Part shown: one piece after another, positions 38,391 through 50,432 of the stretch | Layout: each line of letters starts with the position of its first letter | How positions within the stretch are numbered: the first letter of the stretch is position 1 | NCBI GenBank assembly: GCA_017590115.1 | Contig: JAGGNK010013559.1 | Coordinates: 2,050,305-2,114,304, forward strand | Length of the DNA stretch: 64,000 nt | Direction: 5' to 3' | Source: Montifringilla adamsi | Taxonomy: Eukaryota; Chordata; Aves; Passeriformes; Passeridae | Position numbers and translations under genes: made by a program | The notes under the pieces: generated by a model | What the model saw: only the letters and a program-made list of their open reading frames with translations | Told to the model about the DNA's origin: nothing | Databases searched by the model: none

Positions 38391-41300
38391 CAAAACCAGG
38401 CTTACACAGCAAAAGAGTGAAGTATAAATCTAATTCCCACCATCAGTTCATAGTACACAATATTCGTGACACCACAGTGCCAGGGATTGACACATCAACA
38501 AAAAAATAATTCCTGGTTTAAAATCGCCTTACACAGGTCCCTCTCAGGGTGACCTAGAATTGATGGATCACAAATTTTCTTTCACCAGCCCAGCCAAAAC
38601 CTTGTATCTGCTTCAAAGAGCAGGCGATGCTACACAAGAGGAGAGCCAAGAGCAATACTTCTAATCCCGCGTTAACAAACATGACTCACCCATTTATTTT
38701 CACTGGTATGTTCATGGTTATTTTAAGCTTTGTCTAAAGAATGCCAGGCTACTGTATAATAACTGCAATGCAAGATGGCAGTGTTTTTGTTTTGCTTTAC
38801 AACTAAAGATTTATTTTTAGTTCCTTTTAAATAATGCAAAGTGAAACTGGTTTGTAAATTATTTTAAAGACTTTGGCAATGATTTCCTAAAGCAAATCCA
38901 CATGAGCAAGTCCCACCTCCAGACCAGAGTCCCCATGAGGGAAGAGTGGTGGCCCATGTGCCATGGGCTCTGCACTTCACTGGGAGTCAGCCAGGACACC
39001 CCAGGAAAATTCCATCTCACAGGTGAGGGTTTTTAAGAGACAAGACTTTGCTTTGCAGGATGTTTAGTTCAAGTCTGAATCTAAACAGCTGCTGTTTTTC
39101 CCCAGGCTCTTCCCAACACTTAGGTGGTGTAAGATTAATTCTTGGTGTGTTGGATCCATCCTTGCCCTGCTCCCTGTTGTGCTGGTTTGCAACCTGGAGC
39201 ATTCCAGGGGGTCCTGTGGGGTTACACCATAAGCTCCCATCAGGCATCCATCTGCTCTGTGGTTCTCCATCTGCTCCCACAGCGAGGGGCTGGGTGTTGT
39301 CTGGGGGTTGCAGGCGGCAGGGAGGATGCGAGTCAGGACTCCTGGGCTCTGCTCCTACAGACAAATCAATGGAGGAGAGAAAAAAATATCCACAGCCCGA
39401 GGCTGTCCTGCCTCTGTTAAAAATGGGGAAAAAGGAAAAAAAACATCCAACACCTATTCCAGCCCTGGAGAAACTTGGTACTGAGTAGTCAGAGCCCAAG
39501 GTTGAAAGAGCTTGTTAGGAAAAAGGGGAAATCAGTACTTCCAGCTTCCTTCTCCTTGTCAAGATACAAAGACACTCACTTGACTCTCTGTGCTGGGAGA
39601 AGGACTGCTGGGCCTCAGCTGTGGAAAAGGACAAGCTGGGCCTGCTGGCTGCTCCTGCCTGTGGTGCCAGACACATGGCATGTCTCCAAAGCCCCTGGGT
39701 ACAGAAGTTGGGGAAGTGGGGGTTAAGTGCCTGTTCGCATGGGTGATGACTTTAATTTCACACATATAAATCCCTCTTATGATTCCTTGGAGCTGGGAAA
39801 CTCGGAGCTCCCCAGGGCCATGGCTGGTCACTCTGACGTGGCCATGGCAGGGTTTTCCCTAGGCCGGGTCTAAGAAAGGCACACTCAGGGTGATGGGTCC
39901 CCCTGGACACCACCAGTGTGTTTGCACAGCCAGTGGTTTGTCTGGCCCAGGGAGAGTTCCCTTCTCCCTCCAGCACACCATTTCCAGGGATAAACCCCAA
40001 TTCTTGTTTGGGAAACAGGAGGAGAAGCATCTTTTGAGACAAGAGGGGATTAACTTTAGCTGAGCAAGGGAATAACCGCATCCAACCACCCCTTCTCAAA
40101 CCTCCCACAACCCTGAGTAAACACCATCCCATAGCTTCATTTCTCCTTCCTGTTCTCCCCACAGTTGTACCTGGAATAAATCCCCTTTGCCATCACTAGG
40201 AGACAGAGGGATGGGGAAGGCTGTGACTGCTCATACGAAATGCAGAACTGCTCACACAGGGTGCTCTCGGCAGGGACGCTGCTCTTGGCTTTGCTCTATG
40301 CTCCATGTTTATGCCAGCTCTGCTGGCAAATCCGCAATATGCTCCTGCCTCCAAGCAGATCCAAGCTTCCCCAAGAATTTTCCATCAGAAAGTCACTGTC
40401 AGGCTCCCAGAGCCACTCACTCTTCTGCAGCTGTTTTCTGCCCTCTTGTGAAACTCTGCAGAAATCCACAGCTACAGCTCTGCAGAAATCCACGACTATG
40501 CTGAGCCACATTCCCTCATTTCCCAGTCAGAGACGTGAAGAGATAGTGACTGTCCCCAGCTCACATCACTAAGGATTTCTTGAGTGTGAACAAGGGCTTT
40601 AAGGACCATCACCTCTCCCAAAGATGTGCATTGCTCCCACTTCAGCAACAGCTCACACTGGGCTCAACCCTGTCTGAGCTGCAATCACCACTTTGAAAGC
40701 CCTGAGCAGATCCCTCCTTGCACTACTGCCCTTGGCAGAGACAAGGCTCTCGTTCTCTCCATCCAGCCCAGCGCTTCCCCAGGATCCTGTGGGAATAAAA
40801 GCTCAACAATCTATGGATTCTAAAAGGCTGAGCATCTCCACAGGCTCTTCCTACCAATAGCTCCTCAGGTGCACAGGCCAGCGCGTTGCAGGGTTCAGCC
40901 CTCCCTCCCCTTTTCCTGACCTTATTTTGGGAATTACCTCCATAGGACAGTGGACTTGGTGGTTTGCCCCAGGGGACAAGGCTGGGAAAGGACAGAGATG
41001 CAGTAAGCAGCCTGAGGCTCAAAGTGTTCCTGCCCACCAAAGACAACAGTTATTTGTCCAGGAAGAGCCTTTGGCTCTGATCCACATTTGGTGCCAATGT
41101 GGGCTTTACCAGCTTGGCCTAAATTTCTATTTCAATCCCGTATCTTCCCCTCTTGGCTCCATGGAGGGACAGACGGGATGTGACTCATGCAGACGCTGAG
41201 ACAGAACAGAACAGAAGGGGAAGTTGTGCCTTGCTGTGCACATTGCCCTCCAAACACAACCCCTCCATCTGAACCCCACCATCTGACCAACAAGTCATCT

Positions 41301-42832
41301 CCTTGTCCAGGGAAAGCAGGGCAGCTTGGACCAACACAGTCCAGCCATCCAGGTCCCTCCATAAATCCATAGCTGCAATTCCCTTTGCCTAAAACCTGCA
41401 GTACTGTCCCCCTAAAGCAGCAGGACTGAGGCACAACAGGGGCTGTGACTCAAAAACCCCCAGCCCTGTTAGGGACCAGCAGACTCACCCACACGCCTTG
41501 GCTATGAAAGCCCCCAGGTCAAACCCCTCATAGCATTCTGTGCTCTCCTCCTTCTCCTCAGTGCCAGTGACAGATGCCAAGGGCTCTCTGGGGTCCCCTT
41601 CATCTTGCCCAGGCATGTGATGCTCCCACACAGATTGTGACTGTTCCCATCAATTCCTTCACTCGGGCAGAATGACGTGGTACAAAGCACCGGCTGCACA
41701 GCCCCCTGGCTCCTAAATGCCAGGGACAGAAGGAAAACAAACTCCATTTGGTCTGTTCCAGTCACTTGTCACAGCCATTGCAGGACTGCTCCTTAAACGC
41801 ATCTTTTATTCCAGATTATGATTGCATCCAACAGCACAACACCACCACACTGAGCCTTTTTTCCTTCCAAGAGCTGCTTTTCAGCACTCGGGTTCTGAAC
41901 CCTACAGGTGCTGCCAGGGATCTGCTTGTGTCGACGGCAGATCCATTCCCAAAGCTGACAGTTGGATCCAGCACGTCCAGAGCCACTTGCCAGATGGCAC
42001 GGCCACCCCGCTCCGCTCCCAGACAAACACTCAGCCGCGCGCAGCCCAACCCGCTCCGACAAGTGAGACAGGAGGAAGGTCAAACCATCTGTTTGCCGAG
42101 GCTCAGTGCTGTATTTAAGGACAGTGTTTAAAGACTGGAAATCGGATCTTAGATTTGTCCATTACACAAGTGCTTTAGTCTTGTTTCTGCACAGTCTCAG
42201 TGAGCTTGGAGTCCTTTGGGTGCTAAAGCTGATCAGAAATAGGAAAGCACCCAACAGCTACAGGAGCAGCACAGCTGTCCTCAAACCAATGCTCCCTCTT
42301 GTGCCACATGACAGTCAGACCCAACTGTATTCCCACAACAGGAAAAAACATTCCGTCATTTTTTACAATGTAAGTTTCTGAAGCTCTTACTGCTAAAATA
42401 TTTTGAATATTTTCAAATATTCAGTTGACATCAGTTTCCATCCCTTCCCAGAGCAGCAGCTGGTGCCTTTCATCACAAGCAGCTGGATTTCATGAGACTG
42501 TAACTATTGCCAAGAGTTTGGGGAGCGCTGAGACGCATGGACACATCCACTCAGGCTTATTAATTCCTTCTCCAGTGAAGGAGATCCTTATTTTTCCTTG
42601 AAACATCTCACTTCTACACAGCTAAACCATATTTTGAGTGCCCCAGTTTGAACTCCCAGCACACAGTGCTTTGAACTGGAGAGCTGGACTACAAAACCTC
42701 CTTCTGTGCTCTCTCAAGCTGAGTTTTCATAAGTTTCCCTGAGTGCTCCAGCCACACTGGAGTTCCCAGCACTCCCAGCTGTGCCTGCATCCCACAGGGC
42801 TCCTGCTTGGCTCTGCTGTGTATTTATTTCAA
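38391..42832. other. Intergenic, no gene seen
   Basis: About 4.4 kb with only short open frames. A local duplication with core CTCTGCAGAAATCCAC lies at about 40,455-40,495. No recognisable coding or RNA gene. Confidence 0.45.
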
Positions 42833-42955
42833 GCCAGGCTGGATGGGGCTTGGAGCAACCTGGGATAGTGAAGGTGTCCCTGCCATGGCAGGGGTGGAAC
42901 TGGATGAGCTTTGAAGTCTCTTCCAACTCAACCTATTCTGGGATTCTGTGATCTA
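42833..42955 (+). mobile_element. CR1 LINE tail at the left edge of the copy A duplicon
   Basis: Sense CR1 tail (GGAGCAACCTGGGATAGTGA, CTGCCATGGCAGGGGTGGAA). It is followed by the unique sequence GTATAACAGGGTGATCCTAA that also follows the CR1 tails at 50.88 and 52.43 kb, so the CR1 was part of the unit that was duplicated. Confidence 0.85.
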
Positions 42956-42995
42956 CTATTAAAGTGTCTTTCTGGTATAACAGGGTGATCCTAAG

Positions 42996-43767
42996 TGTTA
43001 TAAATAACTATGTAGCTGTTGGCTTTTGCTATTATATATTGGCTTTTACAAATTATTTTGATAAAGTACAGTATTAAATCTCTTTTTAAATGCTTTTAAT
43101 ATAGTATAATTTGTCAGCTTTTTATAGTCAATACCCTAATCCCTATATAGATTATATATTTTACTATGATAAATATATTATACTTCAGGCTTTCACAAAA
43201 TATTAAAATAGAGGCTAAATAGAGGCTATGTGCTGTGTATTACAACATAAACTTTTGCAGAAGTAATTGTAGTTGTGAAATAATAACTAATGCCTTTATT
43301 TTTGCAACTAACTGACAACAGTGAAATAGCTAAAATTGATTGAAAGTACTTGCAAAAATAGCTATAACGCCTGTATGGTAAGATAACATTGAAAAGAACC
43401 AGGAAATAACAATGAAAGAGCAAAGAGGAATATGCCACTAATCCTTCAGCTATCAACAACTCCCAAATCACAGATCAGGGAGCCTTGTGAAGAAATACAA
43501 TACAAAATCACATCTACATTGTGGCATGTACTCTAAGAAGATGAGGTCAGGGGTCAAACAAAGCTAAAGAATTCACAGGACATGCAAACTCAAAAGAATG
43601 TTTGAATAGGTATAATCTTCACAAATATGCATTCGACCAATGGAATGTAAAAGTATATTAGAAGATATGTTAAATGTTAGCTATGAACCCAGTGCTGTTA
43701 CGTTTGCTTTATCCCTTATTACCCTTTATTGAACTTAAAAATTTCAAAGAGTGAGCCGCGTTTCTCA
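42996..43767. mobile_element. Candidate solo LTR, AT-rich, about 772 bp
   Basis: An AT-rich segment beginning TGTTATAA and ending TTTCTCA. The two related duplicons at 50.9 and 52.4 kb read straight through (CCTAAGGGTCC and CCTAAGAGTC) where copy A is interrupted, so it is an insertion with paralogous empty sites. Flanks CCTAAG and TGTAAG are compatible with a degraded 6-bp target-site duplication (4 of 6 identical). There are no terminal inverted repeats beyond TG/CA and no protein remnants. LTR identity is inference and the orientation is unresolved. Confidence 0.5.
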
Positions 43768-44058
43768 TGTAAGGGTCCACATAGGCTAAGGAATTTCTTC
43801 TAGGCTGAAATCCAGTTGTGCCTGCCCAAACACCTTATAACTGAAGGTGATCTGCTCAAATATCTCCTTATGAGATATTTGTGAGAAATGACCACTCACT
43901 TCACAATTTCAAAGGTTTGTTAAACCTCAAGAACACTGAATAAGGGAAAAGGGACAGGGCTGGATGCTTAGCTGCAGCCAGAGGCACATCCACCAAATGG
44001 CAGTTCCACTTTTTATATCCCTGGCGTTGCAACAGCCAAACACATATTCAAATACATA

Positions 44059-44156
44059 TCCTGTTCCAGTGCACTAAACTGGGGAGGTGCCATGGAAACT
44101 CCTTGATTAATCACAGACTGTTTAGACACAAATAATAAAACTCAGCTTTCATGAAG
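44059..44156. repeat. 98-bp block identical to 53,206-53,303
   Basis: All 98 bases read the same in both duplicons, while neighbouring homologous blocks show frequent substitutions. It begins TCCTGTTCCAGTGCACTAAA and ends CTCAGCTTTCATGAAG. In copy A it is followed directly by GTGAGA, a splice-donor-like sequence; in copy B by TGCCAG. Confidence 0.85.
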
Positions 44157-44243
44157 GTGAGAAACACAAACTGGTTTTTGCTAACATTAGGCTCTTACAT
44201 GGAAGATTTCAACCCAAAATAGAACTGCTCTTTTGGCTTACTC

Positions 44244-44397
44244 TTTAGAGGATGTAGTTTCATGATTGTATACCAAGCTGGAGTGTTATCTGCTTTGCAG
44301 GACTTGTCTCCTGACATAATGAAATCTGCATACAGGATCTATGGAGGATCTTCAGGATCTATTATAGCTGCAGTCGGATTGTGCGGATGTGATGTGG
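44244..44397 (+). CDS. Copy A exon 1 (3' portion)
   Basis: Encodes FRGCSFMIVYQAGV and the nucleophile elbow YGGSSGS, ending in phase 1 at a GTAAG donor. Homology to copy B is strong from TTTAGAGG onwards and lost upstream. Confidence 0.7.
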
Positions 44398-47300
44398 GTA
44401 AGGGCTACAGATTTCTGTATATTTTCTGTATAAAGAGATGAAATATCTGGAAATATTTTGAGTTGCAAAAGATTTATGTTTAATTATTAATGGTTAATTA
44501 CTCAGATTTTTACTTTATTGGCTTCTTGAATAATGAAAATCATGGGAAAATTAAGCAGCACATGGACGACAACCATTGCATCTTATTAACTGGAATAGAA
44601 AGCAAGCAAATCTAATAACAGAAAGATAGGTGCTCTCCGAAATAAGGCATTAGGGACTGTTGGCAGCTTCCCCAAAAAATGAGGGGAAAGAGAACACATT
44701 AGCAGGGGATAGATGCACAGCGAACAAGACTAATTATTATACAAAGGATTCCTGTCCATTTTCTCCCATATGTCCAACAAATCTTAAGACACATTGCGCA
44801 GAAAATGGGAAGAAATGGGAAAACAAAATACTTCTTCCTCCTGCAATATTGGAAGTCCTTGGAAAAGCAGGGTTCACATATTGGAGCTTCAGCCATAATG
44901 AAAACAATGGCTCTAAATGAGCATTTAACAGCCAAGTAAAATACTCCTTACTCAGGTGGAAGTCTACCTCAGAAAGTACATAAATAACAATATAAGGGAT
45001 GTAGAATGATTGCTTTGCTTTGCTTGCTTTGCTTCAGATGAGCTAATGGAGTATATCCTCAGTCGCTTGAAAACCTCTCTCTGGGGGCTGGTCCCTGGAG
45101 GATGGGCACTTAGACTCTTACGGGAGGCCTTACACAAATTCCTGCCTCCGAATGCCCACGAGCTGGTGTCTGGAAAGCTGCACATTATCCTCACCCGCCT
45201 GCACGACTGGAGAAGTGTGACAGTGTCCGAGTTTGCCTCGAAGGAGGAGCTGATTCAGGTGGGAGCAGCCACAGCCACCCCGTGAGGGAGGAACTGGGTG
45301 ACTTTTGCTACCTGGCCATGTCCCACAGCACAAAATCACAGAATGGTTTGGGTTGGATGGGACCTTAAAGCTCATCCAGTTCCACCCTGTCATGGCCAGG
45401 GACACCTTCCACTGTCCCAGGTTGGTCTCAAGGCCTGTCCAACCTGGCCTTGGATGTTTTAAGGGATGGGGCAGCCACAGCTGCTCTGGGCACCCTGTGC
45501 AGGGCCTCAGCACCCTCATGGCAAAAAATATCTTCCCAATATTCTTACTAAATCTCCCCTCCTTGTAGTTGGAAACCACCACCCATTGTCGTATCCTAAC
45601 AGGCCCTGGTCCATTCTAGTCCATGCCATGATTTCTGTCCTTGCCACCCTCTGAAGCCAGACAAGCTGAAATAATTTTAAGAAATCAGCCCTTTTGATTG
45701 CTGTCTCAGTTATCCTGAACATGCAGACAGCAATTTGAGGCCTCCACAAGGTTTTCTTCGTACATCTCTGCCCTGGCTGTGGGTATCAGACAAGATCTGG
45801 TCCCCATTAGTCAGTGATGCCAAATACCCCAGCTGGGGTACCCTGTTTTGGCACTCACAGATGAGTCACCCCTCCCAAAGGCAACAGTTTCCATGGCTCT
45901 TTGCTCACCTCTATCCTTCCCATTTCACCCACAGGCTGTGACGTGCAGCTGCTTCCTCCCGCTGTATTTTGGGTTTTTCCCTCCAACGTTCCGTGGGGTG
46001 GTGAGTAGCTTTGTGGCCTGGAGACCCTGTCACAGCTCAGGCCCAGGGCCCCTCCAGCCTCTGTCCTTTGTCCAGCCATGGCATTAAGGATGTTTCTACC
46101 TGGATTTGTCACCAACGAAGCTCAAGGCTGCGTTCCCACAGTGTCTGCAGAGAGAAGACAAGGGCCCCAAAATCTGACCTCACTGCAGACAGGACTGAGC
46201 TTCTCACTGAGTTGTCCATTGCCCCTGTCCCTTCCTCAGCCCTTTTCTGCTGCACTTTCCACCCAGTTTCATTGCTGTAGGTTTTTGGGGGGAAGGGAGT
46301 AGGGCAGGTGTGGACCTGGTGCCCAGGAGCAGCAGGTGGGGCAGTTCCCTGGAAGGGGAGGGGATCTGCGGGACCCCAGAACCTCAGTCTGGTGTGGGCC
46401 TGGCTGGGGAACAAGGCCCACGTTTGCCTGTGTGAACAGCACTGCTCTCCCTGCGAGGGGAAGGCTCAGGGCTCCCTGTTCTGTCTCCCAGCGCTACCTG
46501 GACGGAGAGCTGGCCATGTGGAGAGCCGACTTCGTGTCCCGCACCACCATCACCATCTCTGCCTTCGCCGGCGAATACGACATCTGCCCCAAGGATGGCC
46601 CCGCTGCCTTCCTGACCTTCCAGCTCTCTGACTGTATATTACAGATCTCAAAAATGAACATCTGCCGCTTACAGCACATTTTTCAGGTTCCCACACGTCA
46701 GGTGAGCAGCTCCTCCAGGTAGCCAGAGCCATGAGCCCCCTGCAGCAGCCCAGCTGCCCTGACTGCCACCTCCCCCCACAGGTCATGGACCGCTTTTATA
46801 TCGAGGGCTACCAGGACACAATCTCCTTCCTAAAAAGACTCAGTAAGTGACTGGAAGTGGGGACAGGTAGGTTAGGTGCTTCCCTTACTTCCTTGGTTTG
46901 CTGACACAAGGAAAGAGATGCTACCCCAGAGTGACTGGGGCACAGAAATGCCTGTATTCCTGGCACTGCCAGGATTCCTTGAGTCCTGGCCTCTCCTGAA
47001 GCTGCCTCTGGAGCCACACTCCCATTTTCTCTGCCTCTCTAAGCACGACAGAGCTTTTTCCCAGGGAACACAGGTCCCAGGACCTCCAAACGCAAGTGCA
47101 GGCTCAGGTGCCCTGTGTGGTGTTTGATAAGCCCCTGACGCACAGAGCAGCAATGTTTGGTGATGCCTGAGCCCTGGGGTCATCAGTATCCCTGATTTCC
47201 CCTCAGCCCAGGTCATACTTGCTGCTGCTGCTGCAGACCTGGCAGTTGAGCAACAAGCAGTGAGAGCTGGAATCTCTTCCCACCAGGGGATTTCCAGGTG

Positions 47301-47453
47301 AATTACTTCGAGGGCTTCACACTTTCCTTGGCCCACGAGGAAACCCTGCACCTGAAGACACAACTGAGGGGTCTTCACTCCAGAGCCACAGATCATGAGG
47401 ATGACACCAAAGAGAATCCAGAGATCTGCCAGGCAGAGGATGGGGAAGAGTAG
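44244..47453 (+). CDS. PNPLA1-like patatin phospholipase paralogue, copy A (exon 1 truncated)
   Basis: Six exon segments (44,244-44,397; 45,038-45,258; 45,935-46,000; 46,492-46,701; 46,782-46,842; 47,287-47,453) have GT/AG borders at every junction and join into one frame of 292 codons plus stop. The product resembles the patatin domain of PNPLA1: the nucleophile elbow GGSSG in exon 1, SGKLHIILTR in exon 2, CSCFLP in exon 3, DICPKD in exon 4. Oddities: the 5' half of exon 1, with the expected start, is missing; relative to copy B there is a 7-bp gap just upstream and an in-frame TAG soon before. The only internal ATG (44,262) would omit the oxyanion loop. That loop reads GCSFM, not G-x-G-F-L, and the catalytic Asp motif is DGE, not DGG. 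The last exon runs into a short acidic tail. It may be an expressed pseudoenzyme or an early pseudogene. Confidence 0.7.
45038..45258 (+). CDS. Copy A exon 2
   Basis: A 221-nt exon after a pyrimidine-rich TGCTT repeat and CAG acceptor. Encodes DELMEYILSRLKTSLWG and ends SKEELIQ at a GTGGG donor, phase 0, the same end point as exon 2 of copy C (SKEDLIQ). Confidence 0.85.
45335..45610 (-). mobile_element. CR1 LINE fragment in intron 2 of copy A
   Basis: Reverse-complement CR1: TCACAGAATGGTTTGGGTTG, CAGGGACACCTTCCACTGTC, GGGGCAGCCACAGCTGCTCT. It is antisense to the gene and does not touch the exons. Confidence 0.88.
45935..46000 (+). CDS. Copy A exon 3
   Basis: A 66-nt exon of 22 codons, the same length and phase as exon 3 of copy C. 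Encodes CSCFLPLYFGFFPPTFRGV, flanked by a CACAG acceptor and a GTGAGT donor. Confidence 0.9.
46492..46701 (+). CDS. Copy A exon 4
   Basis: A 210-nt exon, one codon shorter than copy C. Starts RYLDGELAMW (the catalytic Asp is present, but DGG is altered to DGE), continues ITISAFAGEYDICPKD and ends QVPTRQ at a GTGAGC donor. Confidence 0.9.
46782..46842 (+). CDS. Copy A exon 5
   Basis: A 61-nt exon, identical in length and phase to exon 5 of copy C. Encodes VMDRFYIEGYQDTISFLKRL, ending at GTAAGT. If the donor were not used, a stop follows three codons later. Confidence 0.88.
47287..47453 (+). CDS. Copy A terminal exon 6
   Basis: Starts RDFQVNYFEG, aligning with AFGFNYFDG of copy C exon 6. It then runs into a unique acidic tail (KENPEICQAEDGEE) and a TAG. 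No counterpart of copy C exons 7-8 was found downstream. Confidence 0.75.
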
Positions 47454-48180
47454 GAAGCCCCACACCACCTTCTCCACCCCCAGGAAGGTAAAGAACCCGC
47501 ACTTCCTTTACCCCATCAATTTTTCATGTGACACTTGCCCAGGGCTGTCAGTGCCCAAAGAGGCTCTGGGGCAGGTGACAACATCAGAAATGGGAGAAAG
47601 TTCCCTCTCAGGTCAGGGGTTACAAGTGAGGCCTCACACTGAGCCCTCAGCCTCGATTTGGGTCAGCACCGAGGGCTTCCTTGGTGGCTGGGTCAGAATG
47701 ACTCCATGGACAAGGAGCTCTTTTCATGGAGAAGGCCATGGATTCACTCACCCAGTGAGGTAAGAAGGGGTTCTGCCCACACATCCCTTCTTTAGGGGTG
47801 TCTCAAGGGTTCAAGCTGCTTTTGCTGCACCAGCCAATCCAAACATCTCCTTCGGAACACTGAGTGCAGCCACAGAAATACTAATTCTATGCAAGGAAAG
47901 TATACTAGTATAGCTGGTAAACTTGTTGCTGTATAATTTTCAGGCAACAAAAGCAGATTTAAATTCAAAACTTACTGTTTTCTGCAACCATATTCAAAAT
48001 AATGCCATCACTTTTTAGTTTGCAATGGAAAATCACTGAATCCTCAACATTTCAGTTTGCAGTTAGTTGCTACTAAAAAAATACAAAGAAGCATCTGATT
48101 AAATGAAATATTTATATCTATTTTACTCTTTCTCTTTCCTTATGAACCTCCCAACATTTCAGAATTTACGTCAAATTACT

Positions 48181-50432
48181 CAGCTTTTTCAACATGACGA
48201 TTATTTAAAAGGTAGCCACATAAATTAAATGAAAAGTGAAAAAAGACACAAAATCTCCTGTATCTAGGAGGCCCACAACAAATGAGGAATGTAAAGAGGA
48301 AAGACTAGGACCATTACCATTCCAGATCTAATGAGAAAAGTTTGGAAAACATAAAATGGAAGCAAGAAAGATGCTTCCTTTGAAAACAAATCAACTCTCG
48401 ACCCACTAAGAAATGCAGGACAAGTGTCAGGCTGCAGAAGTTGCTTCCCTGGTTGCTTTTTAAAGGCTCCATCAGTCTGAGCTATGAGCAGCTTTTGGAA
48501 ACAACAAAGTGGAAATGAGGTTTCTTTGGAAGCTGGGCAGCTCTGGGCCATCAGGAATTTCTGCTTCTGCTTTGCAGCTGGGCTGCAACGTTTTTTTGAC
48601 CAGTCTCAGGAGAAAGAGAGGGAGGAAACAAGACTCATCTGTTAGGCCAGAGAGCAATCAAGGGGTGAGTCCAGGCTCTCCATCTCCAGAGCACAAGCAC
48701 ATCAGATTTTCCAGCTCTGGGAAGGAAAAGCCCTACTGATCAAGGCCAGGAAAAGGCTCTTGCACTGTTTCTCTGTGCAATGCCAGAACATCAGTGATGC
48801 CACCAAAGCAGCAGGGGGATAAACTTGGGAACAACTTGTACTTGATTTCTTGGACAAGTGTCCACAGCCTGCAATCCCACGAGGCTCAGGCTGCACTAGC
48901 AGGTTATCCACAAGCACTTGCCACTTCTCCGTGTGCCCAGCAGGACAACTGCACAAGGAATTGCACCCTCCTTAGTGCCCAGACTGGAAACAGAGCCTGG
49001 CATAAAGCACCTGCAGCCAACAGCCAGAGCCACAGGCAGGACTGGGCACATGCTTGGCTTTGTTGGGCTCAGTTTCATGCATCAGACTCAAGGACTCTTC
49101 CCTCTACACCTGCAGTGGGATCCAGCTCCAGAGGCAGCTCTGCTGTCTTGGCTTGTCTCCACACTCTCATCCCATCCACCTCAGGCTTCACATTTCTGCT
49201 GAGTTTGAAGCAGAATGAGACAAGCCACAGGACAGATGTACAGGGCTAATATTTTCAGGATACCAAAACCAGCTGCCCTTTAGACAGCAGGAGGAAGGGA
49301 AGCAGCTCTGACCAGGCACTTGAATCCACCTTGTCCCACAGGAACTGCCAGAGGTGCCTGTCAGACTGACCAGCCTGGTTTTATTCCCTTTAGGGCCAGG
49401 TCGGCCACAGAAGAGCATTTCTGAGCCCGCTGCTGCCTTTGGCCCCAGTTTCTGCTTTAAAGAGGCAAAGAGCAACTTGGAACCCAGCCTGAAGACTGAG
49501 CCTGACCTGCCCCGAGGAGCACATGGACTGTGCCAGCAATGACACAGCACAGGCAGGGCCACAGCTCCCAGATGATTGCCATGATCCACCCCTAGAGGAG
49601 GCATTCCAGCCTGCTTCTATCCCCACTGGCTGCAGCTGGGCTTCCCCCTTTGCGTCCTTGGGCTGAAACAAGCTCCTGCACAAGATGATTCCAATCAATA
49701 CCAAATTTTCCTCTATCCACTGCCTCTGGCAAAGCCTCCCTTGCCATTACCTCCAAGCTCATGTCTCCAAGAGGAGGCAGCAGCAGCTCTGCTTGCTTGA
49801 AAAGATGAGGGCTTAATAAAGCAAAACCCAGCTGACTGGAATACTGAATTGTTAAAGACTTATTTCTTGCTCATTCCTGCAGGTTTGTAGCAGGATGATT
49901 CTGTGCTGAGACCATTTTCGTTTGGGGGTTCCTTGCAGATTGATTTTTCTTAAAGTTCTCAAAGTTTTACAATTGTTTATGATCAAGCACCACACGGGGC
50001 AGGTGACATACACTGGGCAGTTCAAACTGTGCTCCTGTTTGTGGCTGAGGTTTGCAGGTGCATTTAATGGATTTGGAAGTCCAGTTCCTGGAGGAGAATT
50101 TTCTTTGGGCAATTTTAATGCCCATTTCAATAGGGTAACTGCCTCGGGCTGACTGAGATGGTAATATCCTGCCTGGAGGTGGGGATGGTGCTTGCAGCAG
50201 CCTGGAGAAGGAGCTGTTGGATAAGTGGCAGGGAGCAGAGGTGCAAAAGCAAATGATGAGCTCATAGTTCCTGCCTGGGGAGGCCTGAGTGTCTCTGAGC
50301 CTTCCACTTTGCCCTGTGGCAGGAACAGCTGGATTTGAGCAGCCTGCCTTTGGCTGCAGTGCTTGAGAGGTGTAAATCCATCCAGGATGGATGGAAGACA
50401 GGATTCAATGCAAACAGAATCCATCCAAATGG
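48181..50432. other. Intergenic between duplicons, no gene seen
   Basis: Noncoding. Several frames of 60-200 codons are open on both strands, but none matches a known domain or has paired splice sites in a consistent phase. Confidence 0.4.

Larger units (their letters stand above)
43774..48180 (+). repeat. Segmental duplicon carrying PNPLA1-like copy A
   Basis: Blocks here recur in the same order at 52.46-57.48 kb: the CTAAGGAATTTCTTCT flank, a 98-bp block (44,059-44,156), exon 1 and its intron, the start of exon 2, the 3' flank (47,553-47,879) and the distal flank (47,895-48,180). A third, short copy of the left flank is at 50,917-51,013. This shows tandem duplication of a PNPLA1-like gene followed by unequal deletions and insertions. 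Confidence 0.8.

Noticed and set aside
46843..46854. Copy A ending at the TGA just after exon 5
   Set aside because: The stop lies behind a perfect GTAAGT donor, and exon 5 of copy C has the same length and donor, so splicing to 47,287 is more likely.
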